Positions 35,537-46,414 of a DNA stretch of 64,000 bases are shown piece by piece. The notes beneath the pieces were generated by a model that had not been told where the DNA came from, searched no databases, and saw only the letters and a list, made by a program, of their open reading frames with translations. The position numbers and the translations under genes are program-made. The first letter of the stretch is position 1. Each line of letters opens with the position of its first letter. Source of the stretch: CAVTND01 sp963735955 (GTDB taxonomy: Bacteria; Pseudomonadota; Gammaproteobacteria; Burkholderiales; Burkholderiaceae_F); the NCBI GenBank assembly GCA_963735955.1, contig CAVTND010000016.1:248001-312000 (forward strand), read 5' to 3'.

Positions 35537-35827
35537 TCAGCGCGCTCCGGCCAGCAACGTTTCCACTTCCGGATGGCGCTGCACCCAGCCGCGTACGTAA
35601 GAGCAGACCGGTAGCACGTCGAGTTCGTGTTCCTTGGCATACTCAAATGCGGCCCGGACCAGGATCGAAGCGTAGCCCTGGCCTTCGAGATGCGGTGGCA
35701 CTTCGGTGTGCACCAGCATCATCGTGTCACCGTGCATTCGATAGTCTGCACGGCACAGCAATCCATCGACCGTGATCTCGAAGCGCTGGGCCTCAGCGTT
35801 GTGCCGCACGTCATGCAAGTCAGGCAT
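35537..35827 (-). CDS. small GNAT-type N-acetyltransferase (YjdJ/NATD1-like)
   Basis: A 96-residue one-domain GNAT protein. The acetyl-CoA loop is VPPHLEGQGYASILVRAAFE (Q/R-x-x-G-x-G/A type) and the last part LDVLPVCSYVRGWVQRHPEV is the short-family hallmark. It begins PDLHDVRHNAEAQRFEIT. These minimal acetyltransferases have no known substrate. The gene converges on the TIG lipoprotein gene and lies 33 bp from the rhlE stop codon. Confidence 0.9.
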   Translation of the reverse strand: MPDLHDVRHNAEAQRFEITVDGLLCRADYRMHGDTMMLVHTEVPPHLEGQGYASILVRAAFEYAKEHELDVLPVCSYVRGWVQRHPEVETLLAGAR

Positions 35828-35860
35828 TCGGGCCTCCGCACATCACCCACCGCCGAGAGC

Positions 35861-37387
35861 TTAGCGCCCGCGTCGCTGCCCGACATGCATCAGGCCCGGG
35901 ATATTGGTCCGTACGGTTGAATCGGCCGCCGGGCTCGCTGCACTGGTGCGTGGCGCGGGGTGCCGGTGTTCCTGCGGAGCTTGTGCCCCGCGCGCAGGCG
36001 GCGCGGCAGGACGTGCCGGCTTGGCGGCGATTGCGCTGCGATCGGTCGGCGCGGGCTTTGCCGCATGTTGCCGGGGCAGTGGCTCGGTGTGCTGATCCTT
36101 GCTTTGCGGTTTGCGCGGGTGCGCAGGCCGCGCGTTGCGGTTCGGAGCGTCGCGTCGATCGCCGCGCGAGCTCTGGCCGCGCGCAGGACGGGCCTGCCCA
36201 CGTCCGGCGCCGCCGCGCTGGATCGGCTCGGCGCGCTCGTGCGGATTGGGCTCGAAGCCGGCGACGATCTCGCGCGAAATCTCGCGCCGAATCAGTCGTT
36301 CGATTTCGACCAGCATCGGCTTGTCATCGGCGCAGACCAGCGACACGGCTTCGCCGGTGGCGCCGGCGCGGCCGGTGCGGCCGATGCGATGGATATAGTC
36401 CTCGGGCACGTTCGGCAGATCGAAGTTGACGACGTGCGGCAACTGTTCGATATCGAGTCCGCGCGCCGCGATGTCAGTCGCGACCAGCGCCTGCAGCTCG
36501 CCGCTCTTGAAATCGCTGAGTGCACGCGTGCGCGCGTTCTGGCTCTTGTTGCCGTGGATCGCAAGTGCGGTCACGCCGTGCTTGCACAGATATTCGGCCA
36601 GCCGATTGGCACCGTGCTTGGTACGCGTGAAGATCAGCACCTGGAACCAGTTCTGGTCCTTGATCGTGGTGGCGAGAAGTTCCGACTTGCGACCACGATC
36701 GACCAGCAGCACCTTCTGGTTGACGGAGTCGACCGTCGAATTGCGAGGTGACACCTGCACCATGGCCGGACTCTTGAGCAGCGTATTGGCGAGCGTGCGG
36801 ATCTCGTCGGAGAAGGTCGCCGAAAACAGCAGGGTCTGCCGTTCCTTCGGCAACAGGGCGAACACGCGCTTCATGTCGGGCAAGAAGCCCATGTCGAGCA
36901 TGCGATCGGCTTCATCGAGGACCAGCACTTCGATCTGCGACAGATCCACGGTTCGCTGGCCGACGTGGTCGAGCAGGCGGCCGGGCGTGGCGACGACGAT
37001 TTCGACGCCGTGCTTCAGTGCGCTGATCTGCGGATTGATCGAAACACCACCGAAGATGATCGCCGCGCGGACCTTGGTGTGCTTGCCATAGTCGCGCACG
37101 CTTTCGCCAACCTGGGCGGCGAGTTCACGCGTCGGCGTCAGGATCAACACGCGTGGCGCGCGGCGTGGCGAAGACTTGGCGGGTGTGTTGAGCAGCCGAT
37201 GCAGGATCGGCAATACGAAGCCGGCGGTCTTGCCGGTGCCGGTCTGTGCGCCGGCCAGCAGGTCGCCGCCGCTCATGACGGCCGGAATGGCCTGCGCTTG
37301 AATTGGAGTGGGCGTGGTGTAGCCGAGGTCGGCGACCGCGCGCACCAGTGCCTCGGACAAGCCGAGGGCTTCGAATGACGAATTCAA
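35861..37387 (-). CDS. rhlE: DEAD-box RNA helicase, RhlE type
   Basis: A 508-residue RNA helicase. The Q motif (TPIQAQAIPAV), Walker A AQTGTGKT, PTRELA, DEAD, SAT (LLFSATFSDEI), and HRIGRTGR are all present. From about residue 395 the tail is Arg/Ala/Pro-rich and basic, as in RhlE. The start codon is TTG at 37387 with an AGGAGA site 8 bases upstream; no nearer ATG keeps the conserved SSFEALGLSEALVRAV. RhlE helps rRNA and mRNA remodelling, often at low temperature. The 329-bp intergenic leader upstream and the weak TTG start could allow translational control; that is inference. Confidence 0.93.
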   Translation of the reverse strand: MNSSFEALGLSEALVRAVADLGYTTPTPIQAQAIPAVMSGGDLLAGAQTGTGKTAGFVLPILHRLLNTPAKSSPRRAPRVLILTPTRELAAQVGESVRDYGKHTKVRAAIIFGGVSINPQISALKHGVEIVVATPGRLLDHVGQRTVDLSQIEVLVLDEADRMLDMGFLPDMKRVFALLPKERQTLLFSATFSDEIRTLANTLLKSPAMVQVSPRNSTVDSVNQKVLLVDRGRKSELLATTIKDQNWFQVLIFTRTKHGANRLAEYLCKHGVTALAIHGNKSQNARTRALSDFKSGELQALVATDIAARGLDIEQLPHVVNFDLPNVPEDYIHRIGRTGRAGATGEAVSLVCADDKPMLVEIERLIRREISREIVAGFEPNPHERAEPIQRGGAGRGQARPARGQSSRGDRRDAPNRNARPAHPRKPQSKDQHTEPLPRQHAAKPAPTDRSAIAAKPARPAAPPARGAQAPQEHRHPAPRTSAASPAADSTVRTNIPGLMHVGQRRGR

Positions 37388-37716
37388 AAGAATCTCCTGA
37401 GCACGGCCTGTGCGACGCGAGGCCGCAGAACCGGTTCAGGCAAATGCGATGACTGAAAAAAACTTCGAGGGAGCTTGAGAACAACCGCGAGGGACGGGTG
37501 CGCAACCGGACGAGCAGCACCGCAATCAGAGACGCAGTGTACAGGATCCGGCCGGGGTCTTCACTCGAATTGAGGGGTCCCTCGACTCAAGTCGCACTTG
37601 CCGGTGCGACTATTCTTGCAAATTGCCGTCAAACCTTGCGTCGCGCCGATGGGGTTTGAGCCTTGGCGCTCCCTTGACCCATTCTCGTCGGTCCACTTCC
37701 CTCAAGCGGTCTCCAC
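37388..37716. other. divergent intergenic region rhlE / LtaS-like gene
   Basis: About 330 bp without a supportable gene, between two divergently transcribed genes. On the rhlE side there is an AGGAGA ribosome-binding site at 37394-37399 (minus strand) and an A-rich stretch around 37453-37462. I could not identify a convincing promoter or a stable terminator. It must hold both promoters and a long rhlE leader. Confidence 0.5.
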
Positions 37717-39673
37717 ATGAAGTTTGTGCTGTCGCGGCTCTTTCCAGGCCGCTTCCGTAGTGCCGGCATCGTGCTTGCGATTTTCCTGGTCGTCAGCACC
37801 TTGACCCGCATCGGTCTCGCCGTTTTCAATGGTGAAGCAGCGCTGTTTGTGCCGTGGGTGCTGTTGCCGATCCTGGCGATCGGTTTCGTCTATGACCTGG
37901 TGGCCGGCACATTCTTCGTGCTGCCATTGGCACTAGTAGCCTGGCTCTGGCCCGACCGGCGCGCGCGTCGAACGCTGGGGGTACTGACCATCGTGCTGGC
38001 GGCGATCGCGTTCATCGCTTTTGTCTTTACTGCGGTGTCCGAGTTTGTGTTCTGGAATGAGTTCAGCTCGCGCTTCAACTTCATCGCGGTCGACTATCTG
38101 ATCTACACGCGTGAAGTAATTGGCAATATCCGCGAGTCGTACCGCCTGACGCCGATTTTCTCGGCGCTTGGCGTGACCGCCGCACTGATGCTGGCGATTG
38201 CTGCGCGGCCACTGTGGCGCGCGACGGCGCCCGCCGGGATCGGTTTCGGCCGACGCACCCTGATTTTCACTGCGTACGTGGCCGCTGCGGTGGCGTTCTT
38301 CCTGTTCGTGCCAGGCCAGTGGAAGGAATTTCACGCCAACGTGCAGGCCCAGCAGCTGGCCGGCAATGGCCCATGGGAGTTCTTTCACGCCTTCAACTCC
38401 AACGAGATCGACTACGACCGCTTCTACGCGACTCTTGCCGCTCGAGCAGGCGTACGACGAGCTGAAGGAAGAATTTCGCGAGGGTGGCGGGACGGCCCCG
38501 TACACCGGCAACCCTGCGATGCCGATCGAGCGTCGCATCATCGCGCCCGGGCCGGAGAAGAAGCTGAACGTGGTGCTGATCTCGGTCGAATCGCTGTCGG
38601 CGGAGTATCTCGGGCACTTCGGCAATCAAAGAGGACTGACTCCGAATCTCGATCGTCTCGCCGATCAGGGAATGCTGTTCACGAAGATGTACGCGACCGG
38701 CACCCGCACTGTGCGTGGCCTGGAAGCGCTTGCGCTGTCGTTTCCGCCAACGCCCGGACACTCGGTGGTCAAGCGACCCAACAACGAGAACCTGACGACG
38801 ATCGGCGAGATCTTCAATGACAAGGGCTATCAGTCGCTCTTTCTCTATGGAGGCTACGGCTACTTCGACAACATGCAGCATTTCTTCGGCTCCAACGGCT
38901 ATCGCGTCGTCGACCGCACTGCGATCGACGCCAAGGACATCCACTACGAGAACATCTGGGGAGTCGCAGACGAGGACCTGTTCACGCTGACCCTGCGCGA
39001 GCTCGACCGCGAACACGCACGTGGCAAGCCGTTCTTTGCCCATGTGATGACGACCTCCAATCACCGCCCCTTTACCTATCCGGCCGGGCGCATCGATATC
39101 GCCTCTGGCAAGAGCGCCGACGGCGCGGTCAAGTACACCGACTGGGCGATTGGTGACTTCATCGAGCAGGCCCGCGCCAAACCCTGGTTCGACAACACGG
39201 TGTTCGTGATCATCGCGGACCACTGTGCGGCCTCGCGCGGCAAGTCCGACCTGCCGCTTGATCGCTTCCATATTCCAATGCTGATCTATGCACCGAAGCA
39301 TGTGCAGCCGGCGAAGATCGAGACGATTGCTTCGCAGATCGATGTCCCGCCGACCGTCCTCGCCCTGCTGAATTTTTCCTATGTCTCGCGCTTCTTCGGC
39401 CAGGACATCCTGACCGAGGGCAAGCTGCACGAGCGGGCGATGATGGCCAACTACCAGACGATCGGCCATTACGAAGACGGCATGCTGGTCGAATTGCGGC
39501 CGCAGCGCAGGGTGCGCGTCATCGATCCGGCAACCGGGCGCGAACTGCCCTGGACGACGGAGACCCGCCACCAGGCGGACGAGACCATCGGCTACTACCA
39601 GGCCGCGAGCGACGCCTTCAAGCGCGGGGCACTGCGCCAGCCCGGTACTTTCATCCCGCGCCCGATTCCGTAA
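37717..39673 (+). CDS. LtaS-like sulfatase / phosphoglycerol transferase, frameshifted
   Basis: A protein of about 651 residues once one base is removed. The N-terminal part (37717-38440) has five hydrophobic helices. The C-terminal sulfatase-fold domain has VVLISVESLSAEYLGHFG, the predicted nucleophile Thr in ATGTRTVRGLEAL, HVMTTSNHRPFTYP and IIADHCAASRG. The frames join as DRFYATLPLEQAYDELKEE when one extra T near 38441 is removed. Proteobacterial members of this LTA-synthase-like family move phosphoglycerol or phosphoethanolamine onto periplasmic glucans or lipids. Which one applies here is unknown. EttA follows 100 bp later. Confidence 0.87.
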
Positions 39674-39773
39674 ATCCGATTCTGTGAGTCCGATTCCCTA
39701 GGTCCGGCCCAGCAGGGGTCGCGGCCGCTCGGTACACTGCGCGCCCTTTCGCTGTCCTCGCATCCGCATAAAG

Positions 39774-41442
39774 ATGGCCCAGTTTGTCTACACGATGAGG
39801 CGCGTCGGCAAGCTCGTGCCGCCGAAGCGCCAGATCCTCAAGAACATTTCGCTCAGCTTTCATCCGGGCGCCAAGATCGGTGTGCTCGGCCTCAACGGTT
39901 CGGGCAAGTCGACCCTGCTCAGGATCATGGCCGGTCTCGATCTCGAGATCGAGGGCGAGGCGATTCCGATGCCGGGGATCAAGATCGGCTTCCTGCCGCA
40001 GGAGCCGCAGCTTGATCCCGCCATGACCGGTCAAGGATGAGGTCGAGTCGGCGCTCGGCGAAATTGCCACCGCCAAGACAAAGCTCGAAGAAATCTATGC
40101 GGCCTATGCCGAACCCGATGCCGACTTTGACGCCCTTTCGGCCGAGCAGGCCAGGTACGAGGCGATTCTCGGGACCAGCGGCACGGACACCGAGCACCAG
40201 ATGGAAATCGCCTCCGACGCGCTGCGCCTGCCGCCGTGGGAGGCGCAGATCGCCACGCTCTCAGGCGGCGAAAAGCGTCGTGTGGCCCTGTGCAAGCTCC
40301 TGCTGTCCAAGCCGGACATGCTGCTGCTGGACGAGCCAACCAACCATCTCGATGCCGAAAGCGTTGATTGGCTCGAGCAGTTCCTGCAGCGGTTTCCCGG
40401 CACCGTCGTCGCGGTGACGCACGATCGCTACTTCCTCGACAACGCCGCCGAGTGGATCCTCGAGCTCGATCGCGGCTACGGCATTCCCTGGAAGGGCAAT
40501 TACAGCTCGTGGCTCGAGCAGAAGGAAGAGCGGCTCGAGCGCGAGGCCAAGACTGAAGCCGCGCGCATCAAGGCGATGAAGAACGAGTTGGCCTGGGTGC
40601 GACAGAACGCCAAGGGACGGCAGGCCAAGAGCAAGGCGCGCCTGAATCGTTTCGATGAGCTGGCTTCGTTCGAATACCAGCAACGCAACGAGACTCAGGA
40701 GATCTTCATCCCGGTCGCCGAACGCCTTGGCAACCAGGTGATCGAGTTCAAGGAGGTCAGCAAGGGCTATGGCGATCGCCTGCTGATCGATCAGCTCAGC
40801 TGCACGATCCCGCCGGGTGCGATCGTCGGCATCATCGGGCCCAACGGTGCGGGCAAGTCCACGCTGTTCCGCATGATCACCGGGCAGGAAAAACCCGACG
40901 CCGGCGAAATCATCGTCGGCCATACAGTGCAGATCGCGGCGGTCGAGCAGACTCGCGATTCGCTGCCGAACGCCGAGACCGTGTGGGAAGCGATTTCGGG
41001 CGGGCTCGACATCCTGCAGGTCGGTCGCTTCGAGATGCCGTCGCGCGCGTACCTGGGTCGCTTCAACTTCAAGGGGTCGGATCAGCAGAAGATCGTCGGC
41101 AATCTGTCGGGCGGAGAACGCGGACGCCTGCACCTCGCGGCGACCCTGCTGAAGGGCGGCAACGTGCTGCTGCTCGACGAACCGTCGAACGATCTGGACG
41201 TGGAAACTCTGCGCGCGCTCGAAGAGGCGCTGCTCGAGTTCGCCGGCACGGTGCTCGTGATCTCGCACGACCGCTGGTTCCTCGACCGCATTGCGACTCA
41301 CATTCTCGCCGCCGAAGGCGATTCGCAATGGAAGTTCTACAACGGCAACTACCAGGATTACGAAGCGGACAAGAAAGTGCGGCTCGGGGAAGAGGGCGCC
41401 GCACCGCATCGCCTGCGGTTCAAGCCGCTGACGCGGGCCTAG
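39774..41442 (+). CDS. ettA: energy-dependent translational throttle protein EttA, frameshifted
   Basis: An ABC-F protein of about 555 residues. Domain one has Walker A GLNGSGKST and LSGGEKRRVAL with DEPTNHLDAESVDW; the linker region carries QNAKGRQAKSKARLNRFDEL; domain two has GPNGAGKST, LSGGERGRLHLAATL and DEPSNDLDVETL. The N-terminus AQFVYTMRRVGKLVPPKRQIL is diagnostic of EttA. One extra G near 40028 causes a stop; without it the frame reads AMTVKDEVESALGEIAT. EttA gates the ribosome E site according to ATP/ADP ratio. The hairpin at 41452-41477 follows its stop. Confidence 0.93.
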
Positions 41443-41451
41443 AAAGCGAAA

Positions 41452-41477
41452 CGGGTGCCCTCAGACGAGGGCACCCG
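41452..41477. terminator. strong hairpin between converging ettA and S8 peptidase genes
   Basis: CGGGTGCCCTC at 41452-41462 pairs perfectly with GAGGGCACCCG at 41467-41477 around a 4-base loop. It is 10 bp beyond the ettA stop and 37 bp past the peptidase stop on the other strand. There is only a weak T tract, so it may be a bidirectional terminator or mRNA-end stabiliser. Confidence 0.75.
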
Positions 41478-41513
41478 GTCGTATCAAGCCTTGAAGGCTA
41501 ACTCGCCCGCGTC

Positions 41514-43345
41514 TCAGGTCTTGGCCTTGGCAGCTGCCTCGACCGCCTTCTTCGGGTTCACGAGCACGCGACGCCCGTCGGGCGTCTTGTCTGCGGTGCG
41601 AGACGATGATGGCAATCACTTCAGTCGGCTTGAGCTTCGGATTCACTGCGAGCATCTTGCCGGCCAGATTCGTCAGTTGCGGCGACGACATCGAGGTTCC
41701 AGACAGCGCGACACGCTCGCCGCCCGGCAGGTAGCTTTCGACCTGGTAGCCGTTGGCGTGCACCTTGACGGTCGGGCCATAGCTGGTAAACGAGGCCTCG
41801 TCGCCGGCCCTGTCGACGGCGCCTACGGTCAGCAGGTTGGGCAGCACGATGTCGGCTGGCGCGTCCTCGGCGAACGACGCATCTTCATTGGTGTTGCCGG
41901 CCGAGGTGATCCACAGGATCTCCGGCGCGCTCGCAAAGCCCTTGGTCAGCGCGGTCTTGTACAAATCGAAGTATTCGCGCGCCATTGCCTTGCGCTCTTC
42001 GGGCGTCTTGCCGATCCCGCAGGTCTCGAGGTCGCTCTCGATCGACTTGACGCTGCCGCCCCAGCTCATGTTGACGACACGCACCTGATTCTTCTTCAGG
42101 AACTCGATCGTGGCTTCGGCTGCCTTGACGTCCTTGTCGGTCTGAGCGCGCGACGGACAGGGATCGGGAATCAGCGTGTTGCCGAACTCCATCCGCGCAA
42201 TCAGCAGTCTTGCGTATGGGTTGCCCTCCATCGCGATGCCGGCGACGTGGGTGCCGTGCTCGTAGTTACCGGCCAGCTGGATCTCCTCGATCGCAGGCTT
42301 GTACTGTTCCTTGGTCAGCGTTGAAATGAACTTCTTGACCTCGTCGGCCTCCTTGCTGTCGATGTTCGACTGCAGGTCCGAAAATCCCTTGGTCTGCGCC
42401 TTCATCGACGGCAGCTTCTTCTGCATCTCCGGCGACAGCGGCTGCAACTCGGTGTTCATCGGGTTGCTGTACTTGTCGAAACCGATTACCACGGGCTTCT
42501 GCGAAGTGTCGCGAACCACCTGTTTGCCGAATATGGCCGAGTCCACTCCACTGTCCCACACTGCGATCGTCACCGGCGCATAGTCCTTGCCGGGCGGCAA
42601 ATTCACGCCGCGCGCCGCCCAGATATCGGGCTTCTCGACTTTGTTCGCCGCCAGATACGTGGTGTAGGCACTGACCAGGCTCTGCTTCAGCGGCACCCGG
42701 ACCTTGAGCGCATAGCGCGCATTGACGAGTCGCCGGCGCCAGTTCGGAACTCAGCGAGCCCGCTTTGTCGGCCGCCGGTTGCAGCGACTTCGTTCAGATA
42801 TCCGTACACACGTCCTTCGCCGATCAGCTCGGCGCTGGCCTTGGCTTCCTTGGTGTCGTTGGCGATCACCTCGTAAGGCATCGGCTTCAGCGCGTCCTCG
42901 ATGTTCTTCGCCAACGGCCGCCTTGTATGCGTCCGAGGTGCTGCTGCCGGTCGACTTGCGGGCGTCGATGATGGCCCGGGCCTGCACGCCCGGTCAGCAG
43001 CTTGTCGGCTGGTTTTTCCTGCAGGACACGGATTTCCTCGATGCGCTTGAGCGCGTCGGCGTCCTTGCCTTCGAGGACGTCGAGCTGCAGCAGGGTGCCG
43101 AGCAGCTGGCGCTGCATCGACTTGTCGGCGATGTCGTACTTGGCTGAGCACCGATGCGGTGTCCCGGCGCAGGTCCGCCGCGAAGGCGTTGAACAGTTTG
43201 TCGTCGCGGACCATCTGCTCGACTTTGCCGGTGACCGGATAGGTGAAGCGCGGCAGGTCGGCCGCCTTCTCAATGCGCTGTTTAGTTGGGCATAGGCCGT
43301 GGCGCCGAACAGCACGGCCGCGATCAGGAACAGTATGCGTTTCAC
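41514..43345 (-). CDS. secreted S8 (subtilisin-like) peptidase, several frameshifts
   Basis: A subtilisin-family serine protease of roughly 605 residues after frame repair. It starts with GTG 43345 and a signal peptide (KRILFLIAAVLFGATAYAQ). The catalytic triad regions are VTIAVWDSGVDSAIFG (Asp), YEHGTHVAGIAMEG (His) and VALSGTSMSSPQLTNLAG (Ser). The N-terminal 200 residues (KQRIEKAADLPRFTYPVTGK, AKYDIADKSMQRQLLG, KNIEDALKPMPYEVIAN) fall in three frames between 42.7 and 43.3 kb. At the C-terminus a shift near 41600 is needed to read TADKTPDGRRVLVNPKKAVE up to the TGA at 41514. At least six indels are needed, so the coordinates are approximate. Confidence 0.75.
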
Positions 43346-43513
43346 GGGTAAGTCCCCCGAAGCTGGAAAAGGCGCGATTTAGGCAGTCGCCTCGCGAGGA
43401 GGCCGATGCGACGAAACGCTGATAATCGACCCTGAAATGCCGATGGCGCGGACGCCCGGAGCGTCGAGACTCGCCAGCCACCGAACCACGGCCTTGCCGA
43501 ACCACCGCCTCGC

Positions 43514-45459
43514 ATGATCCTGCGCCCCGCCCAGCTCGATTTCGATGCGAGCGGTGCACCCTGGAACCAGCTTTATGGCGATGTTTACTCGAGTCGCGAC
43601 GGCGCTCTCGCGCAGGCGCGCGAAGTATTTCTCGCCGGCAACCGACTTGCCCGATCGCTGGCGCGGTGCGTCCCAGTTCGTGATCCTCGAGACCGGCTTC
43701 GGTCTTGGCACCAACTTCATGGCGACCTGGCAGGCCTGGCGCGACGACCCCGCGCGGCCGCAGCGCCTGCACTTCGTATCGCTCGAATGCCATCCCCTGC
43801 CGGCCGATGCGTTGCGCCACGCTGCGGGAGGGGAGTTGCCTGCACTGGCCGCCGAAGTCGCCGCTCGCTGGCCCTTGTCCCTGCCGGGACTGCATCGATG
43901 CGAATTCGAAAGCGGCCGCGTAGTCCTGACCCTGGCGTTTGGCGATGCGCGCGACGCTGCTGCCGCGGCTGCGTCTTGGCGCCGACGCAATTTTTCTCGA
44001 CGGCTTTGCGCCGGATCGCAATCCCGAGATGTGGGAACCGGGCCTGCTGAAGTCGCTGGCACGCACGGCACGGCCGGACGCAACGCTGGCCACCTGGTGC
44101 ACGGCGCGCCGCGTGCAGGACGCCCTCGCCGCCAGTGGCTTCGAGATGGAGCGTGCGCCGGGTTTCGGCCACAAGCGACAGCGACTGTGCGCGCGCTTCG
44201 CGCCGCGCTGGAAGTTGCGGCGACACGAGCCATCCGCCGCATATCGCGGGCCGCGAACTGCGCTCGTGATCGGCGCCGGCCTTGCGGGCTGCACGTGCGC
44301 CGAGGCGCTACTGCGCCGCGGCTGGAACGTGACGGTGATCGAGCGCGCCGCGGTGGCGAGTGGAGCATCGGCGCTGCCCTGGGGCCTGCTGCATCCACAT
44401 CTGTCCGCCGATGACAATCGACTGGCTCGCCTGACGCGCGCCGGTTGCGCAGCTTCGCTCGCGGCTCTGGCTCGACTCGATGCAGGTCACGACTCGGAAG
44501 CCGGCCTCATCGCGCAAGCGACTGCGGTGTTCCAGTTGGCACGCACCGATGACGAGGCAGCGCGCTGGCAGGCGACACTCGCGCGCTTCGGATTGCCTTC
44601 GGCCTGGTGCGAGATGCTGGACCCGGATTCGGCGGCTGCGCGAATCGGCATGCCGCCTCGTTGTTCCGGCCTCTGGTGGTCGCAGGCCGCAATCGTTTCT
44701 CCCGCACGCTGGTGTCGCGCGATGCTGGCCACAGGCCCTCGACTGCGGATTGTTACCGCGACGGCGGCGAGGCTGACTCCTGACGACCGAGGCTGGGTTG
44801 TGCTGGATGTTGAGGGCGGTGAACTGGCCGCGGCGCCGGTCGTCATCGTCGCCAATGCGCTGGCAGCCCCCGAACTTTTGCAGCTCAGGTTTGCGCCGCT
44901 GCGCGCGGTGCACGGCCGCATCGCGCAGCTCACGACCTCGTCCTTTGCTGTGCTACGCGTTCCGATCGCCGGCGACGGGCATCTGTTGAGGGCGCCGGAT
45001 GGCAGCGTGACGATCGGCTCTACATACGAGGAAGCTGCAACGCCTGCGGTGGCGCAACTGAATGCCACCCGCGCGGATGCCAGCAATCTCGCGCGCCTGC
45101 TACGCCTGCTGCGACAGCCGCCTGTTGCCCAGGTGATCGGTGGCTTTGAGGGCCTCCGCGCCGTGGCTCGCGATCGACTGCCGCTGGCCGGAGCGATCGC
45201 CGATGAGAACCTGGCCCAGGCAGCGCGCTGGGAATTGCGCGGCGCGCAGCTGGAAGATCTTCCTCGCATGCCTGGCGTATACGGCCTGTTCGCATTGGGT
45301 TCGCGCGGAATCACGCTCGCACCACTGCTGGCCGAACTGATCGCGAGTCAGATCGAAGGCGAGCCCTGGCCGATCGAACAGGACCTCGCCGATGCGGTCG
45401 ACCCCGCTCGCTTTCTTCTCTCTTCGATGCGACATTTCACGAACGCGGCCCGGGCGTGA
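43514..45459 (+). CDS. mnmC: bifunctional tRNA (mnm5s2U34) modification protein MnmC, frameshifted
   Basis: A fused protein of about 647 residues: an N-terminal SAM methyltransferase (LDFDASGAPWNQLYGDVY, VILETGFGLGTNFMATWQAW, ADAIFLDGFAPDRNPEMWE) and a C-terminal FAD oxidoreductase (ALVIGAGLAGCTCAEALLRR, ending near ALGSRGITLAPLLAELIAS). Together they convert cmnm5s2U to mnm5s2U at the wobble position of certain tRNAs. Two extra bases, near 43645 and 43962, put the methyltransferase in three frames; removing them gives LAGNDLPDRWRG and DARD-LLPRLRLGADAIF. The starting ATG is 43514. Function is confident; the frame breaks look technical. Confidence 0.9.
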
Positions 45460-45534
45460 TCGGGGAACCTTGGCCGGGTTGAAAAGCGCACCGGCTGGCC
45501 CCACCTAGACTGCTTCCTGGACGAGGAGTGCGCA

Positions 45535-46374
45535 ATGAAAATTCGGCCGGTCGTACGTACCACGAAGGGCATCCAGACCAGCGATGGCGCTGGTGTGCGG
45601 CTGCGCCGCCTGATGGGCGGTGGCGCGGGCGTGCTGCCGACGATCGATCCCTTCCTGATGCTCGATTTCTTCGACAGTCCGAATGCGAAGGACTACATGG
45701 CCGGCTTCCCGCCACATCCACATCGCGGCTTCGAGACCGTGACCTACATGCTTAATGGCCGTATGCGCCATAAGGACAATCACGGCGGCGAGGGTGTGAT
45801 CGAGACCGGCGGCATCCAGTGGATGACCGCGGGCCGAGGCATCGTGCATTCGGAGATGCCCGAGCAGAGCGAAGGCCTGATGCGCGGCTTCCAGCTCTGG
45901 GTCAATCTGCCTTCGGCGAAGAAGATGAGCGCGCCGGCCTACCAGGAGCACCCGGCAGCCTCGATGCCGATCGAAGAGCGCGAGGGCGGAGTCCGCGTCA
46001 AGGTGATCGCCGGGGAAACGTCGCGCGCAACCCGCGGCCCGGTCACCGCCGAGTCGACCCGGGCTCGTTACTTTGACGTCGAGTTGCCGGCGGGAGCGAG
46101 CTTTGTCGAGGCGCTTCCCGCCGACCACGCCGCCTTTGTTGTGGTCTACGACGGCGCAGCGCAGTTCGGCGATCAGACAATCGAAGCCATTGGGCTGGCG
46201 CAGCTCGGTGCAGGTGACGCGGTCGAGTTCACCGCCGGCGCGAAGGGCGCGCGCGCACTGGTGATTGCGGGCCATCCGCTGAACGAACCGGTGGCCTGGC
46301 ACGGGCCGTTCGTCATGAACACGCAGCAGGAGATCTTGCAGGCGGTGCAGGACTACCAGGCCGGCCGTTTCTGA
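45535..46374 (+). CDS. pirin family protein
   Basis: A 279-residue bicupin of the pirin family, starting after a GAGGAG site. The metal-binding His/Glu positions are in FPPHPHRGFETVTYMLNG and GRGIVHSEMPEQSEG. The N-terminal RPVVRTTKGIQTSDGAGVRL and the C-terminal cupin (LPAGASFVEALPADHAAFV, LNEPVAWHGPFVMNTQQEI) are typical. Bacterial pirins include quercetin-dioxygenase-like enzymes and regulators of pyruvate metabolism. No specific substrate is indicated by the neighbours. Confidence 0.95.
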   Translation: MKIRPVVRTTKGIQTSDGAGVRLRRLMGGGAGVLPTIDPFLMLDFFDSPNAKDYMAGFPPHPHRGFETVTYMLNGRMRHKDNHGGEGVIETGGIQWMTAGRGIVHSEMPEQSEGLMRGFQLWVNLPSAKKMSAPAYQEHPAASMPIEEREGGVRVKVIAGETSRATRGPVTAESTRARYFDVELPAGASFVEALPADHAAFVVVYDGAAQFGDQTIEAIGLAQLGAGDAVEFTAGAKGARALVIAGHPLNEPVAWHGPFVMNTQQEILQAVQDYQAGRF

Positions 46375-46414
46375 AGCGCGCGTCCGCGCTGCAGTGGCGC
46401 GGCCCGCGCGGGCG

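Noticed and set aside
38366..41442. Programmed ribosomal frameshifting in the LtaS-like and ettA genes
   Set aside because: No slippery heptamer with a downstream structure is evident at the breaks, and similar breaks occur in many unrelated genes.
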